A DNA stretch of 64,000 bases from Diaporthe sp. PMI_573 (GCA_021399435.1 JAJTUP010000103.1:1-64000); one strand, 5' to 3'. Counted from the stretch's first letter, positions 10,741 through 20,909 are shown. Made by a program: numbers and translations. The notes: generated by a model from the sequence alone, not told the origin.

Positions 10741-11113
10741 AAAATTCACGAGTATTTCTCTGTGGTGCTTCAGAGGAGATCTCTACTCCGACAACCGGGT
10801 CCTGTGCAGAGGTGACTGAATTCTGCATGTTCGTCATTGGCAGAGTTGACGCGGAGGCGTAGTTCAACTCCGTTCCTGCTGCAAATACATCTGGGTACTC
10901 GCCGACGAGGTCCCTATTAAGGGTTGTAATGTTTGTGTTGAGCGCAAGGTCCAGTATATCAACTTGTCCGCTACCCAAGTCGCTCCAGTGGGCATAAATT
11001 CCCGAATCAGATGGAAATGACATGATACTAGAAACTTTTGTGAATAAACAAATGTAGTGATTGATTTTCTGGGAAACCTCGGGATGCCCATAGCATTTTC
11101 CATCTGAAATCAA
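10739..11113 (-). pseudogene. Unrecognised 124-residue frame next to the duplicated fragment
   Basis: This minus-strand frame directly precedes the duplicated fragment and is rich in Ser, Thr and Asn (for example ASASTLPMTNMQNSVTSAQD). That composition resembles the Ser/Thr-rich middle of the protein encoded at 24590-25133, but no clear alignment is visible. It could be a more diverged part of the same duplicated gene, or chance. Confidence 0.25.
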
Positions 11114-11871
11114 TCATTCCGAACACTGGATTTATGTCTTGAACCCAGCACTCAATTGCGAAGCGCGAGGCCAGCTTGCAGGACTCAGCGTACTTCTGTA
11201 TGCTTCCTTCCCAGATTAGAGTCCACTGGAAGAGCTTACCGCGACGTTGGTGAGTGTCTACCCTCCACTACAGCGGAAGTATTGTATATTGGTTCCCTTT
11301 ACAGCAACTAAGCCGCAACAGGGCAATGTAATATGCAGTTGGTTTAATCAATCACCTACAAGGTATGAATATAGATAAGTAGAAAAGATAGTGTGGATCA
11401 CTCTCCTCCAACATCGGGTTGACCCAGCGGAATGGTAACCATTTCAATTGGGCCGGAAGCCTTCCCACCAAGCCCGCCCCTTGCATGCAGCTCGCCTCTC
11501 TGCGGTCTTTCCTCGGGCGGCTTCCTCAAAGGATAAGGATGAACCTTTCTAACGAAAGGCATAAGGATGAACCTTTCTAACGAAAGGCATAGACCAAAAA
11601 CTATAGAAGAGTGAATAACAATGCAGTTGTTTGTACAGCCTGTTCTTCACATATGCAATGGCGCACAGGGACAAGCATGATGGTGTTCGGGTTCGTTCAG
11701 AGGGGCACCTTGTATGTACCATCCCCCACCACCCTTTTGGTCGCCCCACCCTTTTGGTCAGCAAAACGCTATTTCTCCCACCAAAAATTCAATTTTGAAA
11801 CCTATGGTTTCTGGTCTCAATCTGAAGCTATAGATATAAAGAATACATCATTCTGTAGATAATTGACGCCT
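11114..11871. other. Intergenic stretch
   Basis: No gene is supported. It holds the 28-bp tandem duplication at 11533-11588 and a pair of CACCCTTTTGGTC words near 11730-11760. Those words may belong to the left end of the decayed Fot1-like element, but no inverted partner is seen at its right side. Confidence 0.4.
11533..11588 (+). repeat. Exact 28-bp tandem duplication
   Basis: The unit at 11533-11560 is repeated without change at 11561-11588. The perfect identity points to a recent slippage or repair event. It does not lie in a recognised gene. Confidence 0.9.
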
Positions 11872-13641
11872 CTATTTTCTCCTGGGCTTTTTTATCAGGC
11901 GTCCCCATCTGGTGGTGCGCTGAGGGGAAGGCGCTGCCTTGACTTCAATAACTGAAGCCGTCTCCGCCTCCGAGACCACTTCCTCCTCCGAGTTAGACTG
12001 ATCCACCACAACGGGCTCTGCTTGCTCTTGGACTCCGGGAATAGCTTCACCGGCCGCCAGAATCTCGCTCAGGCTCATAAAGCATCGATTAGGGTTGGGA
12101 ATGGCCTTCCTCTTCTTCCCTCTCTGTAGACGGGCCACTTGTTCCTCCAAGCCAGCAATTCTGACCTCATGTGCCACCAGATTCTGTTCTTGCTTTTCAA
12201 AGCCTTTAGCTATCACGGCATACCGTCTCCGCGTCGCAGGAGTCTTGTTTTTGCCAAGATCACGAATCTGACGACTGGTTTTCGGTGTATCATCTGAACC
12301 CAAATAAGGGATAGGTTCAGGAGATATCTCTATCTTGTCTGCTTGAATCTCTGGGTGCCGTAATGCCTTAGCCTGTAAGATTGGCCAATTCCCTGTAACT
12401 CTCCAGCTAGACCGTATATTCTTTGAGGTCATTGCAATTTCACGTGCCCTAGCATAAGCCCTTATGAAGTTGACCTTATCTACCGGCGTTGAATCGGTCA
12501 GAAAAGCTAATTTCTCAAGTTCTTTTCGATAGGCAGCCTTCAAGACATTAAAAATGCCATTATCCAACGGCTGGAGGCCATGAGAGCAGTGAGCCGGGAG
12601 ATAACAACAATAAACATTATTCAAGAAACATATAGCTATCCACGGATCCTTTCTCCAATTAGCAGGGATTTCTAGTTATATAGATTAAAAACATACCGTA
12701 GCATGGCTTCTATGACTGTCTAGAATCATTAGTCTAGCGTCAGACTCGTCGATAGGCTGGGTCTGAGGTAGATAGGTCTCTTCAAGCCACTGAACCGCAA
12801 TATAGTTGTCTGTCTATCCGTTATGTGAGGTGATATAGTGCCAGTCGGCTATCTTCCTAAATTCATCTACAAACCACTGTTTCTGGAGCTCTTTTCCCTT
12901 GAATATAATGCTAGGTGTCAGAGCACAGCCATCAGCAGTAACAGCTTCGATAAATGAAGTCTAGTTACGAGACTGAGGCCCTTTGAGAAAAGCTTTCCGT
13001 TTAGAATCAGCGTTTCCGACTACTAAACTGTCTAGGCCTGATATAATATAACTGATTAGTCAGATTTATAAATAGCGAATTAGAAAAATCAAAGTCTTAC
13101 TAAATCTAGCCATAATACCTCCTTCGTCGACGTTAACGGTATTCTCTGGCTTGATCCACCCGTACTCTTTCTCCCTAGTATCAAAGAACCAATGTATAGC
13201 TTTGGGCGTGAATGAGTCGAATCTGTTAGCCTCCTGTCGTTTCCCAATCTTGGTTCTAAGTTCTGCATGATGTTTAATAAACCTGGATACCCAGTTAAGT
13301 CCCAGTTTTGGCTCGGAGCCTTGTTGTTTCAGAAGAGCCAGAACGCAAGCGCGAATCTGGCCGTGAGAAGGAGCATATCCCAAGGACTCTTGACGAAGAA
13401 TCCACGTAACCAATCTGTCCTCCTGACTCTTGGAGAGACGTTGTTTCGGTTGTTCTTGATCAGCGAGAGCCCCTTGGCCTCGAAGTCTGGCAGAAAGGGT
13501 CTGTTGAGGAACCCCCCATTTTTGAGCGGCTTTGTGCTGGGAAAGTGCGTTGTCCGTGATATCCAGGAGAGCCTCTGCAACAGTATCTTGGGTATAGATA
13601 TGACGAGGCTTTTGAGGAGGCATTTTGAATGATAAGACCAT
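11872..13641 (-). pseudogene. Fot1/pogo-type DDE transposase with nonsense mutations
   Basis: The N-terminal frame (13641-13066) has a psq-type HTH (AAQKWGVPQQTLSARLRG), a CENP-B-type HTH region and VNVDEGGIM, the first catalytic Asp. The C-terminal frame (12624-11872) has LPAHCSHGLQPLDNGIF with the third Asp, then a coiled-coil tail. Between them, on the same strand, homology continues (DNYIAVQWLEETYLP, RLMILDSHRSHAT) but is cut by stops. Two stops sit where Trp is expected: LKGPQSRN-stop and G-stop-TDNY. These are TGG-to-TAG changes, that is CpA-to-TpA on the other strand, the RIP signature. The N-terminal flank ends against the hAT element at 13730. Confidence 0.9.
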
Positions 13642-13742
13642 GAAGAGATTAACAACCTCGTCTAAGGCAACTGGGCAATCGACCCGAATTTATCTTATAT
13701 CTACATTGCGTGGAATTACCAGAGTATTGCAGCGCTGACCCC

Positions 13743-13853
13743 AATTCAAGTATCAAGTCAAGTATATCAAGTAAGTCAAGTAAGTTGACCGCCCAAATTA
13801 TTTCAAGTAAGTAAGTCTATGATGCCCCAAACTTGATTTACTTGAAATACTAT
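13743..13853. repeat. Left subterminal repeats of the hAT element
   Basis: Words such as TCAAGTA, AAGTAAGT and TACTTGA recur about ten times. The same words fill 18555-18660 at the other end. They are candidate transposase-binding sites. Confidence 0.75.
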
Positions 13854-13856
13854 ATT

Positions 13857-15620
13857 TTATGGGTTTTCCTGTGCGACGGCCCTGGGAGTGCCGAGGCCAT
13901 TCAGAGCTTGTCGGCCTAAGGTGTAGGGTAACGTCCCCGGCCCGGCTTCCGCCCCCCCCCTGATTCCGCCCCCTTCCCTCACGACCGCCCCCTTCGCCTC
14001 GTCGCCGACGACGCCGCCACCACGATAGTTGACCTCGCTTCCGATGGTGTTTTCCGACTCTTCTGAAGCGTCGCTTTCTTCTGATACCACCCCCGCTTCA
14101 ATCTGAGTCCTCCGAATGGCCTCGATATCGGCGAAAAGTTCATTCGGGTCAAGTTGAACCTTCTTCCTTCGGACTACCCTACTGGCTTCAATCTGGGCTT
14201 CCAACTCTCGGGCTTTTTGTGAGGACATCGTCAGATCGACGTCTATCTGGTCCCAACTTTTGAGGATTTTCCTGAAGAGGAGTCGTGATGTGGGGCTGAG
14301 ATTCTTCTGACGGGCATACCGAGCCACCATACCCCTTAGGTCTTGAGATCGCTTAGGGGTCGCAAAAATGGTCCCTCGAGGCCGACAAAAACACTTATCA
14401 GTGCAGAAATGGCTGCTGGAGCTATTGGTACCGCCAGATTCCAACGATCTCGCTTCCTTCTCGCGATTATCGGCGATAAAGTGGCTTCCGAGTGCCCTAT
14501 GCTTAGACACTGGCCAGAGACCAGTCGCCCGCCAGCCAGAACGTATATTTGCTTCCGTTAAAGTGTTAATTCGAGCCTTGTGATAGCAATAAAGAAACCG
14601 TTTCTTTGCCACGACTGTTGACGAATCGTGCCCTCCCTGGTGATCGAGATGCTTCTTAAATGCGAGCTTTAGAGGGCCGAAGATCGCCACATCGAGCGGT
14701 TGCAGCATATGCGAAGTATGGGCGGGCAAAAAAACGATATACACCTTATTCGAGAAGCATTCCCACATAAACTCGACCGTTGTATGTGTATGGTGCCCAT
14801 CGATTACGAGAAGGCGCCATTCTAATGGGTCCTCTGGTACTGTTTGAGGAAGGAAGACCTTCCGAAGCCAGTGGATAGCAATAGGTTCCTCCATCCACCC
14901 CTTCTTCGTCGCCGTGAACTGCCAGCCCTCGTGATCTTCAAGGGCGATAGGAAACCACTGCTGCTGAATGCTGAGTCCCTTAAAAATAACGAGTGGGACG
15001 AGGAACTTGCCCGTGGCGGAGATACACTCAAGGAAGGAGGTCCACGCTCTCGAATTAAAGTCCTTCTGAAGAAGCTGGCTTCCTTCCGAATAGCCGATCG
15101 TGAGCGCCTTCTCGGACTTGCCCTCCATCAGCCCGCCCTCGTCGGCATTCCATCGGTTGGCCGGCTTAATTGCCTTCACGATAGGCAACTGCATGAAGTC
15201 AAACCACGACCCAACGTTCTTTTTGGTAGCTGCCCTTAGCCGTTTAGCCTCAACGCGCTGGTACTTACGGCTTTGGAGGATAGGGTGACGAAGGAGGAAG
15301 GCCCTCAGCCACTTCCTTCCGAGAGGAGCGACCTCCTTCCCCGACGAGGCCATTCGGGCTGCCAGAGCCCTCGTTTCCCAGCGAGTTAACGCATGGCCCA
15401 AGCTGCTTTGGTTGATAAGGAATAGGGCCAATCGATCCTCCTGATCATCAGAAAGAGGCCTCTGAGGTTCGTGAGAAACGCGCTGACTTTGCGCGCCGGC
15501 GAGGCGATCGCGAAGTGTGGAACGGGGGATATGCCAGGTCCTGCAAGCCTGCTTGACGGGCATTCCATCCCTGCACGCAACAAGGGCGTCATGGATCTCG
15601 GCTTCCCCATAGGGCTTCAT
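13857..15620 (-). CDS. Fot1/pogo-type DDD transposase, apparently intact
   Basis: The open frame runs from 15719, but the likely start is the Met at 15620 (residue 34 of the long frame), giving 587 residues that begin with the HTH region. Domains in order: psq-like HTH (KQACRTWHIPRSTLRDRL), CENP-B-type HTH (about residues 90-160 of the long frame), then the DDE core. The catalytic triad is visible as NADEGG (D193), LVIDGHH (D307) and LQPLDVAIF (D343), numbered on the long frame. The C-terminal region has a basic stretch and a Glu/Ser-rich tail. There is no stop or frameshift. The frame reads through the element's own left TIR (13931-13973) and ends about 25 codons into flanking DNA, so the last residues and stop codon come from the insertion site. 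It should cut and paste at TA dinucleotides. Confidence 0.92.
   Translation of the reverse strand: MKPYGEAEIHDALVACRDGMPVKQACRTWHIPRSTLRDRLAGAQSQRVSHEPQRPLSDDQEDRLALFLINQSSLGHALTRWETRALAARMASSGKEVAPLGRKWLRAFLLRHPILQSRKYQRVEAKRLRAATKKNVGSWFDFMQLPIVKAIKPANRWNADEGGLMEGKSEKALTIGYSEGSQLLQKDFNSRAWTSFLECISATGKFLVPLVIFKGLSIQQQWFPIALEDHEGWQFTATKKGWMEEPIAIHWLRKVFLPQTVPEDPLEWRLLVIDGHHTHTTVEFMWECFSNKVYIVFLPAHTSHMLQPLDVAIFGPLKLAFKKHLDHQGGHDSSTVVAKKRFLYCYHKARINTLTEANIRSGWRATGLWPVSKHRALGSHFIADNREKEARSLESGGTNSSSSHFCTDKCFCRPRGTIFATPKRSQDLRGMVARYARQKNLSPTSRLLFRKILKSWDQIDVDLTMSSQKARELEAQIEASRVVRRKKVQLDPNELFADIEAIRRTQIEAGVVSEESDASEESENTIGSEVNYRGGGVVGDEAKGAVVREGGGIRGGAEAGPGTLPYTLGRQALNGLGTPRAVAQENP
13931..13973 (+). 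repeat. Left TIR of the Fot1/pogo-like element
   Basis: A GC-rich terminal inverted repeat of 43 bases with a run of nine C. It pairs with 15740-15781 in inverse orientation. It is also translated as the C-terminal tail of the transposase (GGGIRGGAEAGPGT). Confidence 0.93.
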
Positions 15621-15739
15621 GATGACTAGGTTGATGCTTGGAAGAAGTTTGGTGACCAGAAAAAATTCTCTCGGAAAGATATGGTTGAGTTTATATAGGG
15701 TGGGGGCAGACGCGTACACGCGTGAACGCGGATGTGGGG

Positions 15740-15781
15740 GGGGGCGGAATCAGGGGGGGGCGGAAGCCGGGCCGGGGACGT
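15740..15781 (-). repeat. Right TIR of the Fot1/pogo-like element
   Basis: Inverse copy of the left TIR with eight instead of nine bases in the homopolymer. TA follows directly at 15782. Confidence 0.93.
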
Positions 15782-15962
15782 TAATGAATTGGTGTCGCCT
15801 TTCCCAGCTGATTGCACCAATGATAATCCAGGGACGCGGCAAGGGTGGCGCGGATTTATTGTTTGCTCGCCCGCGTGGTCGAGACGCGTCGCACCTGACT
15901 CAGAACCCAAGTAGTCCCTTTGTGAGTAGCATCCACGATCCGCAATCCGCCAATGATCCGCT

Positions 15963-18518
15963 ATGGCAGCACAACAGCAGTCGCTAGAAACGCTCCTGGG
16001 GATTAGCAGTCAGCGCAAATCGCTGAAACAGCAGCTTGACGCTGCGTCCATCAAGGCTGAATCTGGGAGAACGACTCTTGCTGATCTCCCAACGGTCCAG
16101 ATCGGCTGCAAGAGGTATATACCAGAGGAGTATATTGCCAACAAGAATCGCAAAGGCCGGCGGAGCTGGATTCAAGCCCATGGATTCTTCCTCACGGAAG
16201 TCAGCCCTGATTTGCGGACGTTGCAGACCTACTGGCTTTGCTCGAAATGTGATGAACGCGGGAAGAGCTCGTTGTTCGTCGCGACAAACACCACGTCGCC
16301 AATTGAGCATCTCCGAAGGTATATGGCATCCGTATGAGCCCGGCATTTATTCCTTTCGGCGTCTTACTGGATATAGGTCCCATATGATCACTGAGGCGGA
16401 CGGCAATGCAGACGAAGATTCGTCTCGCGCTGACATTCACCCCCCTTCGAAACGGCGCTGCCTGGAGCTTCCTACTGCGAGATCCAATGTTAATAAAGCG
16501 AAGGAGCTGACGGTCGGCTGGATCGTCACTGCCAATCTTCCTTTCACGGCGCCGTCGAATCCGTACTTGCGACGAATGCTCGACTTACACGATGCGTCAT
16601 TGGCAAAAGAGGTGCCGTGGAGCCGGCAGTCGGTGCGTGATACCATGCGGAAATTATTCGAGGTAAAGAAGGGAGCAATATCGAGTCAATTGGAGAAGGC
16701 AGTCACAAGGATTAGCTTTAGCTTTGACATGTGGACTTCTCCAAACCGGTACGCTTTCCTTGGCCTCCACGCTCACTATCTCGACGCCTCCTATCAAGTC
16801 CAATCGCGACTTCTTGTCCTGCGCCGTGTGTGGGGAGCTCATTCCGGAGATAACCAAGCAACGACAATATATGACATCTTCGGCGAGTACGGGATACGAG
16901 ATCGGATTGGCGCGGGTGTCTGCGACAATGTCTCGTCCAATGACACCTGCTTGGCGAGCCTCTATCGTCAACTTTCTCCCGCGATGGCCGAGAAGGATAT
17001 TAGAAACAATCGAACACGGTGCTTTGGGCATATTGTCAACCTTGCAGCTCGAGCGTTCCTCTGGGGGAAAGACCCTGACTCATTTGAGCGAGAAGCCTTC
17101 ACCGAGGCGGCTTTCCAAGTTGAAGAGCGTGAGCTTCGACTTTGGCGGAAACGGGGAGCAGTGGGCAAGCTGCATAACATCGTCCGGTTCGTCAGGGCTT
17201 CTCCGCAACGGCGAGAGTTGATGAAATCTCTGGCATGCAGCCAGCGCGATGAAGACGTTTATCAACTCTTTGAGGAGGACCGAGCTGCCATCGACCTCGA
17301 ACTGATGCAGAACAATGAAACCAGATGGAATTCGACGTTTCTAATGATCCAGCGTGCCATTCGCAAACGAGAGCAGATTGACCATTTCATCACATATCTC
17401 GACACGAAGGCAGCAGAGCCCCGACAACGGGTGCCTGTCCAAGATCATCTTTCACCGCAGGACTGGCTTCTCTTGGCGGAGATACAGAGTCTACTAAAAC
17501 CACTCTACGAGATCACCATGAGGTGCCAGGGTTGGGCCAAAGAAGGCCGTTACGGCGCCTTCTGGGAAGTGATGATCGGAATGGAATATTTGCTCAACTT
17601 CTTCGAGGAGCAAAAGCTGATATTCTCGCCCCCAGATGATACTGCTGATGAGCTACGGCTTGCCAGAGCCTCGGCAACCACGAGTACAGCTTTCCAGTTC
17701 ACATTCGCTCTTCTTATGTCTATTTTGCTAATACTTTCGCAGGATATAGTACTCCACGAGCTGACCAGGGTTGGGGACGGGAGAAACACTTGCCACAGCA
17801 CACTCGAGACGAATATACCGGTGCATTCTCGCAAGCTGAGAGTCTTGATGATGACCACCGACGATGCATACAAATCTCTATCAATAACTGTTGGTCAAAG
17901 CTTGATGAGTATTACAGTCTACTTGGCCAATCGCCACTTTACCCGGCTGCCGTTATTCTTCACCCGCGCTGGAACGTGTCTTGGCTTGAGGCGAACTGGA
18001 CCAGCCACGAGCAATTAGTGTGGCTACGGGACGCTAAGAACAGTGTCCGGGAATTCTTTGAACAACAGTATCCACGTAAGGAGCAGTCCGAGACAGCGAG
18101 AGCCGTGGTAGGAACAGCGATGCGGCAAGACGAGCCCAGTCAATTCGACCAGTGGATGCAGAGCTACGATCGGTACATGATGGAGGAAGAAGATGAGCTT
18201 GGAGTTTATATGAGGCAAGGGCCAGTCCGGCGAGAGAACTTGAACCCCATTCTATGGTGGAAGGATCACCAAGAAGAATATCCACGTCTGAGCAAGTTTG
18301 CCCTCGACATCCTGGCAATTCCTGCTATGTCTGTCGATCCTGAGCGGACGTTTAGTATCACCAAGTTGACAGTAAGCTCGCAAAGGCACAACTTAAGCCC
18401 CGAGATAATAGAGGAAATACAGTGCCTACGGAATTGGCTAGGCCATCAAGCGATCACTGTGGGCGAGGTCGTCAGCTTTGGTGGGGACCTGATAGGTTGG
18501 GATGGAGGAGAGGCGTGA
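15963..18518 (+). CDS. hAT transposase, two introns, apparently intact
   Basis: Three exons (15963-16318, 16377-17683, 17743-18518) with GTATAT...TAG (58 bp) and GTACAG...CAG (59 bp) introns restore one frame of 812 residues. Exon 1 encodes a BED-like zinc finger (YWLCSKCDER ... PIEHLRR), whose final Arg codon is completed by splicing. Then come ISFSFDMWTSPNRYAF (catalytic-domain landmark), GVCDNVSSN, CFGHIVNLAARAFLWG, NNETRWNSTFLMIQRA and, after intron 2, HPRWNVSWLEANW. The C-terminal dimerisation domain reads NPILWWKDHQEEYPRLSKFA, LDILAIPAMSVDPERTFS and LSPEIIEEIQCLRNWL. All expected blocks are present without a stop. Length and gene structure are similar to known fungal hAT transposases. 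Since the Fot1 element lies between the left TIR and the gene, it may have displaced the promoter. Confidence 0.9.
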
Positions 18519-18554
18519 GGGTATCAATAACTTCATCCTGGCCTCAGGTCAGCG

Positions 18555-18660
18555 CTTTCAATTCAAGTATATCAATTCAAATCAAGTTAAGTAAGTTCAC
18601 GGACGATTTTATTTCAAGTAATCAAGTTACACCCCCGAACTTGACTTACTTGAATTGAAG
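18555..18660. repeat. Right subterminal repeats of the hAT element
   Basis: TCAAGTA, AAGTAAGT and TTACTTGA words, matching the left end at 13743-13853. The TIR word CAGCGCT also occurs at 18550, about 110 bases inside the right end, as a second internal copy. Confidence 0.75.
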
Positions 18661-18669
18661 TCAGCGCTG

Positions 18670-18996
18670 CAGCACACAACCAGCTCCAGCGTTTGCTTCC
18701 GCTCCCGTGAACCCCATCCGACCCTTTCCCATTCGTACCACCCACGGATGAGACACACGGGCAGGATGATGATGATGATGCTGTGGATGATTATTAAAGA
18801 TTGAGCATCACAAAAATCGCGGGACTATATGTCTGCGATATTGGTTGGGAGAAGGGAATTTGGAGACGGATTCTGTGCATGGTCAGTCGTATATGGAAAC
18901 TTTTCAATTCTTTGGTCTAGGGGTTATTTGTTCCATATTGAGAACATGTATTGTTCTATTAATGTACCAAGTTCCAGAGCAAATATTAACGGTAAT
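18670..18996. other. Short spacer between the hAT element and an LTR
   Basis: Contains a GAT trinucleotide repeat at 18765-18780. No gene is supported. Confidence 0.5.
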
Positions 18997-19566
18997 TGTT
19001 GGAATAGCACCTGGTTGGATCGCACGTAGTTCGATAGGTTGGGTGTGCTTAGTCAGCCGGGGGCCCGGCTGGGGAAGAGTGGCCTCTTCCCCTTCGTACG
19101 ATAGTACACCCGTTTCCCTAAGCAAGCAATACAATCAGAACCAACCAACAGACCCCTACGTACGTACGTACTATCGCCATATGGCAAAGGCCATTCAACA
19201 CTGATCAGTGGATTGCTTGGCAATTCACAGATTGGCAAGAGTGAAGAGACGAGGCTCGCACAAAGACGACTAGCCTGAGGAGATTGCAGCAGTGCTGCCT
19301 CGGGAGAGTCGGGAATCGTGCGCTTGTGCTAAATCCCAGGAGTACTTCTTTCTTTTGCTTGAGAAGGCGTCTACTACGGTAGAAGCTGAGATCGTACGAG
19401 AAAGAAGCACTTCTAGACGACTAAACTACTCAATTCTTTTGCTTGAGAAGGTCTTCACTATTGTGAAGGCTGAGATCGTACGAGAAAGAGTAGCAAGGTG
19501 TGCGCCATTGCACAACTATACAACCCCAGACTATACGAGACGACATAGTCTATGTATATATCAACA
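18997..19566 (+). mobile_element. Probable 5' LTR of a Gypsy-like element
   Basis: The 570-bp stretch starts TGTTGG and ends CAACA, the usual inverted ends of an LTR, and is followed after about 40 bases by a gag-like start codon. A diverged inverse relative of its central part (about 19130-19262) occurs at 44548-44690, supporting that it is a dispersed repeat. Inside is a roughly 84-bp-spaced direct repeat. No second LTR is found within the next few kb, so the element is truncated. The exact boundaries are inferred from the TG/CA ends and the gag position. Confidence 0.6.
19352..19490 (+). repeat. Imperfect direct repeat inside the LTR
   Basis: A unit of about 55 bases starting CTTTTGCTTGAGAAGG and ending GAGATCGTACGAGAAAGA occurs at 19352-19406 and 19436-19490, 84 bases apart. 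The inner part differs. In an LTR this may be a duplicated enhancer-like or leader segment. Confidence 0.8.
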
Positions 19567-19602
19567 ACTCGATTCGCACGATACGACGCGAAGACCACCA
19601 CC

Positions 19603-20909
19603 ATGTCAAACCCGACAACTCCGGAAGAACAGTCCCAGACTGAGGCGAGCAATAGCCAAATCCATCACCAGCTGACATACGAAGAAGTTCGAGGGGAAAG
19701 CACTATCCCGATGTCAGTATGGCGGAGCCGTACGAACCTCGAGATATGGTTTAACCCAATTGACCCTCACAACGCTCCCACGGAAGCCGAGCTGAACACA
19801 TACATCGCACGGCTTACATGGGAAATAAGAACAATGGGAATATCTAGAAGGAATCTCCAAATATCTTTGTGCGAGGACTTTGAGGGATGGACCGAGGTCC
19901 AATACAACACAGTGGATCGTCTGTTCCTAAAGGAGCTGATTGAGGCCCTTACAAACAAGGGAATCGAAGTCCCACCCGCACGAAGATATGGAGAACGAAT
20001 ACGCCGCCTGGTAGAGAAGACCCTAGAGGAAATCGAAGAAGAGGAAGCTCGGGAGGCCCAGGCACGGGCTAGCAAGGGGAAACAACCCGTACGGTTCCAG
20101 GAACTACCCTTCGTAAAGGTCATGTATACTGCGTTTGGAGTTTTGTAAGGTGTGCCGAACGGTGGTTTAAAGAGGAGATTGAAAGATATACAAAGTCGCA
20201 AGGCCCCGGAACAGTCAGCCGGCGGCGACAACCATCTCGAGCAGTGAAGGACAAGTTTAAGAGCGGTGACTATACCCTGACTACCACTATGCCAGACCCG
20301 GCCAACACAGTCGCAACTGCCTCGAGCATTGTCGATGGAGATAGCATTGTTGGTTCCGAAATCAGTGCTAAGCAGTGGATAAAGAGACCTGATGTTGCCT
20401 TGACGCATTTTCGAACACGGTTGAACAGGCTTATCTGTACTAAAAGCGAGGAGTTGAAGTCCCGTCGTGCACAGGACAATATCCAATGCATCTGTACCCT
20501 GGCTGGCAAGGATCTAGACTGCTTGGACGGGCATGACTGCGGTCATGGGTTCGTCAATCAGTGCATCCGGTGGGTGCCTCGGGGGCGGAAGCAACGGATT
20601 AGGTGTGAGATGGTTGACTTTTTCTCCTCTGAGGCAGGCGATCACCACTTTCGCCACCTCCCTGTCCAGAGAAATGCCAAGGGCGCCGCATTGAAGAATG
20701 AGACGCTGAGGAGGCTCCAGAGATTAGAGTCCGCTGACAGTCAAGGAGCGATACCGGAGGCTGAGATGAGGGAGAGCCCAACACTGGGCGGATGGCCCGG
20801 GACGGGGGGCTTTCTGCGGGAAAGCACTGCGCAGCAGAGGGTTGAGATATTCGGCCTTGATTTTGCAGTGGATGGATGCCTAGGCAATCCGCGTATTCTG
20901 ATGTTATAG
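19603..20909 (+). pseudogene. Gag-like retroelement ORF with a frameshift
   Basis: From the ATG at 19603 the frame gives an acidic, helical protein (EVRGESTIPMSVWRSRTNLE, then LIEALTNKGIEVPPARRYGE) and stops at 20146. The coding feel continues in another frame from about 20130 (CAERWFKEEIERYTKSQG) to 20909, passing TTTMPDPANTVATASS. The join is a frameshift, not an intron, because no splice pair fits. Placement just after a probable LTR and the pattern of an N-terminal helical region followed by a basic, spacer-rich part suggest Gag. No protease, RT or integrase follows. A host gene of unknown function is the alternative. The last third (Cys/His-containing, near residues 85-125 of the second frame) is not recognised. 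Confidence 0.45.

Larger units (their letters stand above)
13931..15781 (-). mobile_element. Complete Fot1/pogo-like transposon nested in the hAT element
   Basis: The TIRs start ACGTCCCCGGCCCGG and are about 42 bp long (13931-13973 and 15740-15781). They differ only by one C in a homopolymer tract. TA flanks both ends (13929-13930 and 15782-15783), the target duplication expected for Tc1/mariner-pogo insertions. The 1851-bp element encodes the transposase above. Near-identical ends, clean TA duplication and an open transposase frame indicate a young and possibly active copy. Confidence 0.95.
13730..18669 (+). mobile_element. hAT transposon with intact transposase, carrying a nested Fot1/pogo element
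   Basis: The left end begins CAGCGCTGACCCCAATTCA at 13730; the right end, read in reverse from 18669, begins CAGCGCTGACTTCAATTCA. Just inside both ends lie AAGTAAGTCAAGTA-type repeats. The plus strand between 15963 and 18518 holds a complete hAT transposase gene. Subtracting the nested Fot1 element and one TA, the hAT is about 3.1 kb. No 8-bp target duplication is seen (left flank GAGTATTG, right flank CAGCACAC), so the flanks have changed or the outer boundary differs. The subterminal repeats and TIR are unlike those of the defective hAT at 6.6 kb, so the two belong to different families. Confidence 0.9.

Noticed and set aside
15100..15288. Plus-strand frames across 14343-15239
   Set aside because: Shadows of the Fot1 transposase on the other strand.
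20270..20509. Minus-strand frames at 19767-20973
   Set aside because: They mirror the gag-like plus-strand ORF and show no domain.
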